From positions 3,392,692-3,456,691 of the forward strand of contig VXBA01001255.1 of the NCBI GenBank assembly GCA_013399895.1: a stretch of 64,000 nt of DNA, written 5' to 3'. The DNA is from Serilophus lunatus (taxonomy: Eukaryota > Chordata > Aves > Passeriformes > Eurylaimidae). Below the pieces are notes generated by a model, which ran no database searches, had not been told where the DNA came from, and saw only the letters and a program-made list of their open reading frames with translations. Position numbers and translations under genes: made by a program. Below, piece after piece: positions 12,751-23,200 of the stretch; positions within the stretch are counted from its first letter, which is position 1; every line of letters starts with the position of its first letter.

Positions 12751-12915
12751 GTGATAGCTCATTGGTCATGGTGTTGGACAAGGTTTTGAGAGATCTGAGT
12801 TTGTTTCCTGGTTTTCCATAATATTTCTGTGCCCTAATTCCCTACTTCTGAAAGTGGAGCCGGTTAGGGGATTGCACATCCTTCTTGAATGTTGTGAGGG
12901 CAATGGCCCTATAAA
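12751..12915 (+). repeat. MIR/CORE-SINE relic
   Basis: The order of remnants matches an amniote tRNA-derived SINE in forward orientation: ATAGCTCATTGGTCATGGTG (head), GATCTGAGTTTGTTTCCTGG (box B region), TCTGTGCCCTAATTCCC, and TTCTTGAATGTTGTGAGGGC (core/tail, compare 'ggtgttgtgaggat'). Diverged and internally deleted. Confidence 0.6.
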
Positions 12916-12919
12916 TCCC

Positions 12920-13450
12920 ACGCAGTTACAGACTCAGTCACACTGTGCTGCTTTCTAGAGCCTGCACATTCTCCACATGCAGTATAAAATAACCATTAAA
13001 TCATCTGTAATGAAGCCAACTTAACTGTCACTCTATAAGGCATGGATTGAGGACATGTAACTAACAGAACTGGTTAAAAAATGTGAGCAACTTTTCAAGG
13101 GAGAATTTAAAATATGCTTTACTCTTTTTTTCTGAATTTATTTGTGTGCTTTTAGTTAAGTGAACTTTTCTTTCTTCCTTTAAGCAGCTTTCATTCTCTC
13201 CCTCTTCTCTTTCTCATTAGAAAAAGTGAAGAAATGGAAGAAGGGGATGAAATCCAATAAGAGTAAAAACCTGAAAATCTTCAAACCCTTCTGTGATTTT
13301 TTGTTTGTTTGGGGTTTTTTTGAGATCATTTGGTTGTGGTTTTTTTGTTTCAAAAATGAAAACTTATGTGAACTCCAGGCAGTTCTATTTCATTAAATGC
13401 ATTATTTGTCACTGGAAAGTGTGGCTAAATTGAAGAGGCCAAGGCCTTGT
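12920..13450. other. Non-coding stretch, no gene supported
   Basis: AT-rich, with T/G-rich runs at about 13,295-13,350 (TTTGTTTGTTTGGGG). Nothing gene-like was found. Confidence 0.5.
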
Positions 13451-13454
13451 CTCT

Positions 13455-13585
13455 TCCATTTGTAGCTGCAGAAGCTGAAGCAAAACACCAAAGTGATGAC
13501 CCTGAGGCCACACAGTGAGGTCAGTGTCAGAAAAGATATTTAGACCACAGGAATCCCTGGGTCCTCTCCCAGGTCCAGACCATTG
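13455..13585 (-). repeat. Probable MIR/CORE-SINE relic, reverse orientation
   Basis: On the + strand TTTGTAGCTGCAGAAGCTGA, GTGATGACCCTGAGGCCACA, CAGTGTCAGAAAAGATATTT and CCCAGGTCCAGACCATTGC follow the reverse-complement SINE order. The corresponding phrases are 'tttacagatgaggaaactga', 'agtgacttgcccaaggtcaca', 'ggcagaactgggatttga' and 'ctaaccactggac'. Strongly decayed, so confidence is moderate. Confidence 0.5.
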
Positions 13586-13879
13586 CTGCTCACAAGGCAG
13601 CTGTGTGAGGTCTTCTACTGTAACAGAGCCATGCTGTGCACAAGGAGAGCCCAGAGGGCTTCCCTCTCCTCCTCCTCACAAAAAAAGTGCCCCTACATCT
13701 CAAGATTATTTTTCAGAGCCCCTTCTGCAGCAGTGAGGGAGCACCTCAGAGTGGCTCTTTGTGATGGGTGTAAAAAGCAGGATGCTTGTGCTGGGGACAG
13801 GTGGCAGGTGGGGGGACAGGGGACTGAAGCAGGACACAGCCAGGAATGTGGGGAAGGACTGTGCATATAGATCTACAGA

Positions 13880-14330
13880 TGCCTGAATTAATTGCCTGCT
13901 GTTTACAGCTTGGGTTTATTGCTCAGCTTTTAATTAACTGTTTCCGGATTTAATCTCACAAATGTTCAGTCTTCGTCCTTGTTTAATCCAGCAGTCTAAT
14001 GGCAAGCTTATTTATGCAGATCAATACTGTTTACAAACATGAAAGCCACCGGTTGGTGTTTGAACTTTAGGCGTGATGGCATTGGTTATCAATAGCTGAA
14101 GCAGCCTCAGCAGGTGGCATGTCAATATGCAGCCAGTCAATATGCATGGAGCAGCCAAGATTAAAACTTTTTTTTTAGCAGGAGTGGGAGGGAGCTGCCT
14201 AAACTCCTCATCATATTCATATATGGAGGATTTACTACCCGCTCCCGCCTCTGCTTTCTTTTATTCATTTGCAGCCATCCAAATGCAGCGCTAATGAGAA
14301 TAATCAGGTTATTTGAGAACATGGTTGATG
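13880..14330. promoter_or_regulatory. Candidate conserved enhancer with POU and homeodomain sites
   Basis: About 450 bases of evenly complex sequence with GAATTAATTGCC, TTTTAATTAACTG, TTTATGCAGATC, GTTTACAAACATG and ATTCATTTGCAG. Two copies of GTCAATATGCA lie at 14,121-14,131 and 14,136-14,146. CpGs are retained (TTTCCGGA, TCTTCGTCC, CACCGGTTGG, GGCGTGATGG, CAGCGCTAATG). This mix of homeodomain, forkhead-like and octamer-like sites with preserved CpG in AT-rich DNA is the usual look of a deeply conserved vertebrate enhancer. No coding frame was found. Confidence 0.45.
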
Positions 14331-14339
14331 ATGGGGAAA

Positions 14340-15090
14340 ATCACTGTTCCCACAGTCTGCTTCAGATTCTCACTCTCCTTGAGCCAGCTCACCTGCAAAG
14401 ATATTTCCCTATATTAAATTCTTCTAAGTAGCAGACAGGGAGACCTGGCTTGGTCTCTGCACCTAGTTTACCATTGATTTAAATGGAAACTACTGAAGGT
14501 ATCAGATTATTTTCAACTTACTCTATTGACTTCAGTAGGCATGGAAGAACCATTCAGAAAATGCTTTAATGAAAATAAAGAATGAAAACCCAATGGCAAT
14601 TTTTGGTGAGGGGATGCATGGAGAGAGCAACTCTTGATGTGACCCTGCATCTGCATCCTTTTGTCTCCTTGGATCTATTCTTCTGCTTGTACCTTGGGCA
14701 GCTGTTGGCATAATTACGAAGGGAGAAAACAGTATTTGCCAGCTGAGTTGCACAGGAATGAACAGCACAGGGTCAAAGCCCTTCAGGGACTGACATGTGC
14801 TTATCTTGTTGCTCTAGTCTCTGTTAAAGTCAGCGGCCCTGTTTTTAACACACCATGTGAAAATCTCTGAAAAAGCAGTGCTGAATGTGTTAGTCGGTCT
14901 AGTTAGGGCTAGTTAGAGCTTTTCTTGGGAATATTATAAGTATGAACATGGAACACACAGAGTCAGCCTGATTTTATATGGTACAACCTTAACCTACCAA
15001 GGCAAATGAGATCAGGCTTGCCTGTGACTATTATTTACTTGTGCAGTGCTCCCAACACCAGCTGCATTCAGGGACCAAGGCCCTGCTGTG
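14340..15090. other. Non-coding stretch, no gene supported
   Basis: Contains TATTGACTTCAGTAGGCATG near 14,522, which resembles a widespread ancient amniote repeat phrase ('cattgacttcaatggg'), but it is too short to classify. Otherwise unremarkable. Confidence 0.45.
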
Positions 15091-15099
15091 CCAGGAATG

Positions 15100-15330
15100 G
15101 TACAAGCACAGCTAATTGTATGTTTGTATAAACATGGCTCTTACACAGTTGTTACACCTTTCATAAATACATTTCTAATAATCAGCAGACAATAGTACAG
15201 GCAAGCCAGAAGCATAACACAAAGCGTAAGAATAAATTGCATTTAATTACAAGGAGAATCTAATTAAGCCTGATTTTCTTAGACCAGTGTTAGGCTGGGA
15301 GTAACTTCATGCACATTAATAGAGTTGTAA
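15100..15330. promoter_or_regulatory. Candidate conserved non-coding element
   Basis: Carries GCTAATTGTATG, TGTATAAACATGG, TTTCATAAATACATTTCTAA, TTGCATTTAATTACAAGG, ATCTAATTAAGCC and GCACATTAATAGAG. These are closely spaced homeodomain and forkhead-like cores in repeat-free DNA. Regulatory role is inferred. Confidence 0.4.
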
Positions 15331-15459
15331 CACATGTGACCCGTGGTATAATGACAATGACTACTCAGAGGTGGATTGTCAGATTGATGCACGGCATGAC
15401 ATGAATGCCATTCCCTAATTTCAAAGGTGTAGAGTGGATCATTTCTGTGCAGAACATAA

Positions 15460-15840
15460 GGGCTCCGATCCTCTTGTTACCTTTGTGACTTGGCTTTATG
15501 CTTTCGGCCATTTGCAGCATTTTCCAACATTTTCCAGTCTGTTTGTTCTAATTCATTGTCGATTATGTAGCCAGGAACAAGCCTCTTGGGGCAACAGCCG
15601 CAGTGTTTGCACTGGGGTCCTGTGGCTTCCTCGGATCGAACACCCTCCACAGCTTCTCAGGAGGGTATTTTGTTCTCTGGGTTCAGAGACAATGTCATGA
15701 TGGTTTCATTTTGACTCTTCCCAAATGACTCACGAAAGGGGGGGAAATAGGACATCGGGAAGCGGGAAATGTGGAGACATTGTGGGAATGCCGGACCAGC
15801 GTCGGGCTTTGCAAAAACCAAGCTGGATTTCAAAGTGACG
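15460..15840. other. CpG-retaining non-coding segment
   Basis: Contains many CpGs for this window (CTTTCGGCC, TGTCGATT, GCCGCAGTG, CCTCGGATCG, CACGAAAGG, CATCGGGAAGCGGG, GCCGGACCAGCGTCGGG, GTGACGCACC). The frames are short and on both strands. It probably continues the conserved block that follows. A low-methylation regulatory element is possible. Confidence 0.3.
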
Positions 15841-16110
15841 CACCCTTGTATACAGGCGGGCTGGTTAAAAGCTGCTGATCTGTTCTCTAGCAACTTGTGG
15901 CACACCACAGGCTTTGTAAGGCTGGCAAAGTCGGAGCAGCTAATCAATTCTGCTTTATTCTCCTCGCCACAGACCTTCGCCTGCAAAGCACAGCGCCAGT
16001 TTTAATAGTGACATCTTGAGCGCCTTTCAGAGTCTGCTTGAAAGCAAATATAGGCCTTTTAATAGGTTATTTTAATGCATTAAACTATGGAGAGGAGGAA
16101 GAGAAGGGGG
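15840..16110. promoter_or_regulatory. Candidate conserved non-coding element
   Basis: Includes AGCAGCTAATCAATTCTGC, CTTCGCCTGC, CAGCGCCAG, TTGAGCGCC, GCAAATATAGGCC and TTAATGCATTAAAC (palindromic core). AT-rich with retained CpGs and no repeat. Frames of 78 and 109 codons overlap on opposite strands, which argues against coding. Confidence 0.38.
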
Positions 16111-16386
16111 GGAAAAAAATCCCTGGCACATACATCTCTGCAAAAGTTTCAGAGTCTGGAAGAATCTGATCCAGAAACAAAAGCCCTTTGAATCTCTCCC
16201 CTTCCCTGCTCCCCCATGCCTGGCTCCCCCTCCCCTTCCTTCCTTCACTTCTCCCTCCTCCTGCTGAGCAGTAACAGTGCCAACTTATCAGATACTTTTA
16301 GCTGCCAGCTTCCCAGATACTTTCCTTTGAATGTGACCTGGCAGCAGCTCGCTGCAACTTTTGAACTGCTATGTATGTCATATGCT

Positions 16387-16404
16387 AAGAAGAAGAAGAA
16401 GAAG
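16387..16404 (+). repeat. (AAG)6 microsatellite
   Basis: Six perfect AAG units. They sit in a complex block (about 16,260-16,530) with CCAACTTATCAGATACTTTT, CAGCAGCTCGCTGC and GAATACGCGATTC that may be another conserved element. Codon-like periodicity here is simple repeat, not protein evidence. Confidence 0.85.
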
Positions 16405-16529
16405 CAGCTGAAGTATAATGACTACTGGAATACGCGATTCAAGACAAAGTCAAAATGCTTTCAGTGGGGAGCGTGAGACAATTTATTTTAACTCGTAAGG
16501 CAACTATGCTATCCGACAAGAAGGGGGGG

Positions 16530-17640
16530 TGGGGAAGCAAGCAGGATAATCGTTGTATTTTATCTTCACCTGAGGGCTGCAAGTCCATTGCCAGCATCCA
16601 CAAATTGCCCCTCCTGACAGCCCTGTGGTGCCCATAATAGTTTGAGGTAAGGAAAGAGAGGGGGAGTAAGGGCATGTGCCCAGTTGGCCAAGGAGGCGGC
16701 CTGGCTCCATGCAGCCCTGACCAAGGGGAGAAAGGAGAAACTGAGGCAAATTCACTCATTCTGCTGCAACAAGTCTGCACAAGAAATAAACCAAGAATCA
16801 ACTACCTGGGTTTTCATTTTCTGAGTCAGTGAGATCTTTCCATGAACAAAGAAGAATCCCCAGAAATGCAAAATGCACACGGACACAGGCAAGCAGCCAA
16901 GCCTCCCATGTCAGTACCACCTCGGGAAGAGGCTATTGAAGGAGAGATCATCATTCAATGTTAGTTGGACCTTTTTTCCTCTTCTTAGAAATGTAAGGAT
17001 TTTGACATGCTGCTGTAAAATCACACAAACCAGTTGTGGGAGGAAGCATCTGATAATACAAATGTCAGGAACAAAAATACCCTCATTTCATTCAGAAGAA
17101 ATAGCTTTGAATTTTGAAACAAAATAAATTTTCTTTTAGGAAGGTAGAAATGAATGAAGAAATTTGCAATGCTGAGACATGATGCAAAGTGATGTGGTTT
17201 ATGAAAAAGATGTTTCAAGTGATTGGGCACTTGTTTTTCGACTTTTGCCCAAAAGGAAATTGTTGAATTCTCAAGTTTTTGTTTCAGAACTGAGTGGATG
17301 CAATTTTCATGGTCTTTGGGGTATTCTACACAGTGGAAAAGCTTGTTCCTGAACAGCTCTGGCTCTAATACTTTTAAGGCCTGCAATGCTAGAGACCTTT
17401 CTGCTTGTATCTGCCAACTGAGGCAGTTAATAGAGTGGGAATGCTGAGACTAGAGAAAGCTGGTTCAAGATGTTCCCTCCAGCTCCAGGTTGTATTGCTC
17501 CAGGAAGCCCTTGAGTGCTCCCTGAGCCTTTGCTTACCCCTCCCTGAAACAGGTAGACTAGTAATTATTTGTTATAAAGTTTATTAGTGTCCTTGGCACA
17601 TTTCAGCAGACGCAGATTAAGACCACCTTGGCCCCAAGGA
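16530..17640. other. Non-coding stretch, no gene supported
   Basis: A strong donor-like TTTGAG|GTAAGG occurs after 16,646. A possible acceptor CCCCTCCTGACAG ends at about 16,619-16,620, which would give a 26-base micro-exon; I do not call it. The rest is AT-rich with overlapping short frames on both strands near 17,020-17,450. Confidence 0.45.
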
Positions 17641-17651
17641 GTTTGCTGGTA

Positions 17652-17762
17652 CATTGCCACCCTCACCGGGGCTTGGCAGGAGACTTAATACAATAATTTC
17701 ACAAAGCACTTTGAGATCAGGGGATGAAAGCTGCTACAGAAGTGCAAAATATAATGATTAAT
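17652..17762 (+). repeat. CORE-SINE 3' half relic
   Basis: ACCCTCACCGGGGCTTGGCA, AAAGCACTTTGAGATCAGGG, GATGAAAGCTGCTACAGAAG and TGCAAAATATAATGATTA follow the amniote SINE tail phrases 'cctcacaggggtgttgtgagg', 'aaagcgctttgagatcctcgg', 'gatgaaaggcgctatagaag' and 'tgcaaagtattattatta'. This is one of the clearest SINE relics here. It lies about 200 bases upstream of an exon-like, conserved-looking block. Confidence 0.7.
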
Positions 17763-17892
17763 TGCCTTTTCTTAGTGGGAAGTTGCTATCATCTCTTCAC
17801 TTTCTATGGCTGGCAAACCGGAGGGAGTATTTAACTTTTAAAAAAACCAACATCTTTACAAAGTAACAAATTAAGATGCAAATCTGGAGGGG

Positions 17893-17948
17893 TTTTTTCC
17901 CTCTTCTCCTTTTTTTTTTTTTTTTCTCTCCCTCTCTTTTTCTTTTTG
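17893..17948 (+). repeat. Long polypyrimidine tract
   Basis: About 55 bases of C and T, including a T15 run, end just before GCTAATTGGCAG. It is a simple repeat, but it is also placed exactly where a splice acceptor's polypyrimidine tract would be. Confidence 0.8.
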
Positions 17949-17959
17949 CTAATTGGCAG

Positions 17960-18091
17960 AAAATTAATGACTGTGTTTCTGACTGAGCAGATGCTCTCGT
18001 CAAAAAAGGCAGATTCGGAATTTCTCTAACCCTCCTTTTAAAAACACATCAAGAAGGCAGTAGCATGTGGCAGGTCAGAAATTAAGCGAAG
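17960..18091 (+). other. Exon-like segment with strong splice signals, not clearly coding
   Basis: The 132-base segment is preceded by an exceptional polypyrimidine tract and TTGGCAG, and followed by a near-perfect donor (GCGAAG|GTAAGTG). All three + frames contain stops. The best frame reads from ATGACTGTG for about 20 codons and stops at CTC TAA. This fits a non-coding RNA exon, a 'poison' exon that would trigger nonsense-mediated decay, or a chance pairing of sites. It lies in a conserved-looking block. Confidence 0.3.
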
Positions 18092-18179
18092 GTAAGTGTA
18101 CAGATTGTAAAGAACACAAAGGAGGTTTTGTATGTGCACGTGAGTGAGCAGGGGGGTGCTATTTTCCCCCCATCTCTCC

Positions 18180-18420
18180 CTTTTGTTTTAACTTCCTTGC
18201 ATCGGATTTTATGGGGGGGGTTGTTTTTTTTGTTGTTGTGGCGGTTTTTTTTTTAAACCCATATTCCACTGCAGCTCACAATTAGCAGCCAGGCCTCTGG
18301 GACCTAATTAACCAATTCAATTAACAAAAAAAGCATACAAGTCACCCTGACATTTGTCAGCCATTAGGAGGGATGTCAGGCTGGCAGGTTCTACCGACAC
18401 ATTAATGATGATTAGCTCAT
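18180..18420. promoter_or_regulatory. Candidate conserved enhancer block
   Basis: After a T/G-rich run (about 18,210-18,257) comes dense homeodomain-type sequence: CACAATTAGCAG, CCTAATTAACC, AATTCAATTAAC, ACATTAATGATGATTAGC and TCATTTGCAGC. There is no repeat or frame. It reads as enhancer DNA, inferred from motif density. Confidence 0.42.
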
Positions 18421-18429
18421 TTGCAGCTC

Positions 18430-19270
18430 ACTTTTACCCCAGGTGTCCACCTGGAGAGACTGGCACGAAACACTCAGCAGACAGGGAGAGGGGCTGGGGC
18501 AGGGAAGAGCTTCCCTGCAACTGTGGTGACCCTCAAAGGGAGTTTTGACCTTTTATTGAACGTATAATCAATAAGTTTTTTGCCTCAGTTAAGAGGAGCT
18601 GCTGTCCCCTCATCTGGCTCCCGCGCTCACTAACCTTCAGAGGAGCTCTCACCCAAAGAGCCAGGGGACCAGTGCTTGCCCCAGGGGCTGAAAACCCTTG
18701 TTTTTCAACTTCTTCAGTGGGAGAGGGTTCTTTATAAACATTTTCCTTGTCAATAACACTGTTTGCTTGCTTACCGCAGCAGGGCTCCTTCACTTGGCTG
18801 GGGCTGTTCCTTAGTTCAAGCCAAGCTCTTTGTTCTCAGGATTGATTAACTACAGTACTCTATATAATATAGGCAGATATTTATATAGACGTTGCTTCCG
18901 TTCCTGCCTCTGATCTCCCTTAATTTAACTCCATTTCCCCAGCAGCTCTGATTTAATAATAAGTGGCTGATTGTTACGGAAATGAAACCAAGAGAAACAC
19001 TAACAAAGATCACTTCCAGGATGGAGAGGTGTTTCACCCTTTGGGATTTTTTTCTTTTCTTTTTTTTTTTTTTTCTCAGCACCTGAGAGCAACTTAACTT
19101 TCCTACCTAGGGTTGACACTGGGTCACTTGAGACCACATCTGTCTCTGGCTATCCAGGGGAGAGCTGGGTGCTGCTCCCGTTGAGGGCACTGGCCACAAT
19201 GATTCCCTTAGACTGGCTATAGAAAAGGCACGGTTGAGGTTTGCTCCTGGGGGGACATTTACGGGGCTGG
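18430..19270. other. Non-coding stretch, no gene supported
   Basis: Holds a T-rich run (about 19,047-19,076) and ordinary sequence. On the minus strand a donor-like TGCTGCG|GTAAGCAAG lies near 18,769-18,777 without a convincing acceptor. Confidence 0.45.
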
Positions 19271-19272
19271 CC

Positions 19273-19328
19273 AAGGTTCATGGTTCAAGGTTCAAGGTTC
19301 ATGGTTCATGGTTCAAGGTTCAAGGTTC
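19273..19328 (+). repeat. 7-bp minisatellite, eight units
   Basis: Eight back-to-back copies of A(A/T)GGTTC. Variant order by second base is A, T, A, A, T, T, A, A. There are no indels, and only position 2 of the unit varies. The resulting heptad-like peptide (GSRFMV-type) is a by-product of the repeat, not a gene. Confidence 0.95.
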
Positions 19329-19329
19329 T

Positions 19330-19870
19330 TTGCCCCATGGAGGCTGTGAGGGTATTTTGGGTGACCGAAGAAGGGTGCAGTGAGGGGAACATACCTCCAA
19401 CATTGTGCAGGAGGCAGTCAGCCCCATTATGGACCTCCTGGGATGCTGCTAGCATTCTGCTTTACCCCTCAGAGTCCTCCTGCCTCCACCATCCTCTACC
19501 AACCAAGGAGATGGGCTGGGTCCTTGTAGTGTCGCATGACATAAAATGAGAATAAACAACATGAACAGATGTCACCAGAAGCCTCTGTGGGGGCACCGGG
19601 AGCTTCCCTCTCATTCAGACCTGTCTGACAGTGCATTTCCTGGAGGACAGAGCACATCAGTTTCTTTCTTGTTACCTCTTCCTCTTGTGCAGAGCACTGC
19701 TGGCCAGCCCTAGCCAAAAACAAACCACAAACCGCTGTCAAGGAACAGATTTCTTCCTTGATTTTGGCGTTTTGCAAGTTCCTGCCTGCAGGGTGAACTC
19801 TTCACATCCAGAAGCAGTGACAGCAAAGTGTGAAACCCAGGTGCACCATCTCTGAGCAGGGGAGAAAGCC
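19330..19870. other. Non-coding stretch, no gene supported
   Basis: Ordinary sequence with overlapping short frames on both strands. Nothing recognised. Confidence 0.45.
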
Positions 19871-19879
19871 CAGACAGCA

Positions 19880-20200
19880 GTTCAAAGGCGATCGAGTGTT
19901 TTCCTTAATTTCAATTAAATCCTATCTGCCCCTTCATATCAGCTAATCACCGAGGGGCTGATTCAGCTCCTTCTGCAAAACAGGACATATATCAATAGCC
20001 AGAGCCAAACACTCCTTTCTGCAAATCTACAGCGCACAATAGTAAATACAGAGAACCAGGACTATTCATGTATTAACAATGCAGCGGCAGCAGCCCTTTA
20101 TTGTCACACACATTGTTAAACTCACAAAGAGCAACTGGTAGGTTAAATCTATTTTAGCTGGGAAAGCTTGACAAAAATCCTTGCCACCAAGCATTTGATA
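19880..20200. promoter_or_regulatory. Candidate conserved non-coding element
   Basis: GGCGATCGAGTG, CCTTAATTTCAATTAAATCC, CAGCTAATCACCGAGG, ATTAACAATGCAGCGGCAG, and two nearly matching CACATTGTTAAAC/CCTTTATTGTCACAC (SOX-like ATTGT) sites. Repeat-free and AT-rich with kept CpGs. Regulatory role is inferred. Confidence 0.4.
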
Positions 20201-20209
20201 CTGATCACA

Positions 20210-23200
20210 GTGTCACATCAGGGAACAGCAAGCTCAAAAGAACGAGTCTTTTTTTTTCATTTCTGAACTTTAGAGGCAACGGCCTCTCCTCTTCGCTGGC
20301 TCCCCAGGTCTTAGTCCTCTTAGTAGGAGGTGGGCTTTTTTTTTTATTATTTTTATTTTTCTTCTTGCCACTCAATGAGAGAAAACTCGCAGGGGTTGGG
20401 AGGGGAGGAGAAAAAAAGCAGGAAACACACAATGCTGTATTGAGGCAACGCAGGTGGATGGGGAATATGAACACAACCTTCTTTCTCAAGGGAAATCAAA
20501 TCCAAACCTCAGGATGGCAGCAAAGGGTGTGGCTTGCAAGGCAGCAGGACCACTGGCAGCAAAAAATCATAGCATAAATCAGATGTCTCATACAGAGACA
20601 GCCAACCTAGATCATCTCTATGAAATAAGCATCTTGGAATTAACACAAAAGGCTTGACTCAGATGGATCTGATGAGTTACAAATATTACTATGATCTATT
20701 CATTTTTACTAGAGTTTTCTATGCGATGGGACCAGGTTTTTTTCCCCTGTAGCATCTGAAATTATGCTAATTTTCATGGCCTCACAGGCAGTCTCAGAAA
20801 TGTCTCTTTAAAATAAAAAACTTTGGGTCTTGAGAAGGACAAATCTCTCGCAACAAAGATGGGAAAAAATTCTTACACAGCACCACTTGCCCCCATTGCA
20901 GGGGTCACTGAATACTGCCAGGAAGGTCTGGTGGGACAAGGGACCATTAGTGCTATCCAGATGGTGGAATCTATCAGTTACCTAGTAGGATATTATTATT
21001 CTTATTTAGATGATGACAATGAGTGCCTCCCTGAAAGGGCAATTCAAAGCTTTCAAAGTAGGAACCCACCTTGCTTTTATAACCCATGCATTGGTTTTAT
21101 TGAGACATTGAAGATTGCTCTGTAAATGTAGATGCCTTGCATGTTTAAGTACTCCTCTTAAATTTTACAACTGAACTTTTAACATTAATAGGAATAACAA
21201 GTAAGTGGGAGGATAAGGCCCAGGGGTCTCAACAGAAACCTTGACCATTTTTTATAACTCTCATGCCTCAGAGTAGCGTGGTCAGAAGTGAGTAGAAAAT
21301 TGCTATATTCTGTATTGGCTGGGAAGTGTGCATGACCTTGGATCCCTGAAAGTACCTCTATGTATATATAGCTGAAGAGGAGTCTGGATTAAGGTCTTTA
21401 AATGTAAAAGGAACTTTGAAAATACCAATAGGCACGATATTGAATTACCCATCAGAGGTCATCATGGCTGGAGTGCTGTGCACAGAAACCTGGAATTAAG
21501 GAATTTACCAGCTAAAAAAACTTCTCATCCCAGAGTACTCCAAAAGAATTTTTCGAAGGGAGAAAAATAAAAAAAAATGGAAAGCAAGCAAGCAAGCAAG
21601 AGAGATCTGGTTCAAAACCAGGGCTGCAGTAACCCTAGTGCATTACCCTCCAGACCTGACAGAGGACGATCTTGCTAAGTAACAGCACATGAACAGTGTC
21701 AGCCACTTCCTTTCCCCCCTGCCTCATTTCTGCTCATTGCATAGTGCCAGTTAGTTGCTCAGGCAGTGTCTCTCTGTCTGTCACACTGCCAGCATGGGTG
21801 GGTTATGACAAGAGCATGGTCTGTCTCTGAGTCTCTAAGATCCTCCCCAAAGGGCAGTCCACACATGTCAAACCACACGCAGGAAGACAAAGTCATTTGC
21901 CTTTTTGCCACCTTTTCTCCTCTTGGTTCACCCTGCTGCTCTGAGGAATTCCATGCCAACACCAAGCTCCTGATAAGCATCACCCACCTCAACTTGAGCA
22001 CCCAGGTGCCTTACTACTACCTGAGGGACAAAGGCAAACTGCAACCCCTGATCCTGCTGTCAGAGGCTGATGTGGTCCCTGCGCCAAGTTTCTTTGTTGT
22101 GTTGCCACTCTGCTGAGAACCTTATGGCTCAATTTTATGGATGAATTTTCTGCCATTGAAAGTCAGCCAGGCAGTGTGGAGAGGCTCTTTGCTCAGCCAT
22201 AGCAGGAGTATCTGAAAACACTGACATCTTGTGACAGTTTGGAGTGAGATGACAACAGAAAAGAGCTGGAGAGCTGACAGTGTCCATGTCTCTTTAAGGG
22301 CTGGAGATTTTAAAGAGGCTTTTACGTATTACTGCCATTTTTTGTATGCCTTCTGGACCACAACCCATTTGGGGCCATGCTTCTGCCATTGAGAGCAGGT
22401 TTGCATGGTCATTTAAGACATTTAAGCCCTGAGTTTCTGCCCAGCTTGGTGCTTGTCCATACTGTTACTCTTCAAATAAACGTTTGGCAGTCCTAGGCTT
22501 GAAATAGTGTTTCTAGCCCTGCTGTGGGAACAGTCCCACTACCACACTCTCCTACAACCTAGAGTGTCTTTTGTGCCCCACAGATCCCTCCCCATCTGGT
22601 GATGACTCCCAGCAGTGCTAAGACTTTGTGGGCACACCCTGCACTGCTCCATACCCACATGGGCACCTTCAGGAGCAGGAGGGGACTAACCTCATGCCAA
22701 AAAGCTGCGTGGAGGACGGAAGCAGCCCCACGTGGATAAACCATTCTGTGTTACAGAAAATTGCTTTTAGCCTCTTTAAGACCACCAGTGCAAGAAACAT
22801 CTGGCTGGTGCTGAAGAAAATATTTACTGCCAGTGGTGCAGGAATGAGGGCAGCACCGTGGCACATGTTAGTGCATCCTTGTCCAAATAGTTACATGGCT
22901 GCCCTCTAAACCACTACAAAGGGAAATACACTGCCAGGAGAAGCCACACAAAGACCCTGGTCTAGACTAGTATCTCCAAGGCTCCATCTCGTGTTCAGAT
23001 CTTTGCTTTTTCTTGGATTTTGAATGTTTATTTATGAAAAATAAAGATTTTTAAACCTCTACCAATGTCAGTTAAACCAAGGAGGCCAGTTCTAGCCCAG
23101 CCAGCTTTTACTGCCACGTGGGAGAAGTCAAGTCGCAATACACCTGGGAACTGCCAACCTCAAATGTTTAAATTCCAGAATCATAGGATTTGCTTTAAAA

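Noticed and set aside
19241..19549. Repetitive peptide with SRFMV-type repeats
   Set aside because: Produced by the 7-bp minisatellite. The repeat is not a multiple of three, so the heptad periodicity is accidental.
20823..21125. 100-codon + strand ORF with acceptor CTTGCCCCCATTGCAG
   Set aside because: Only a weak donor (AGGAAG|GTCTGG) follows, and the frame is within chance length.
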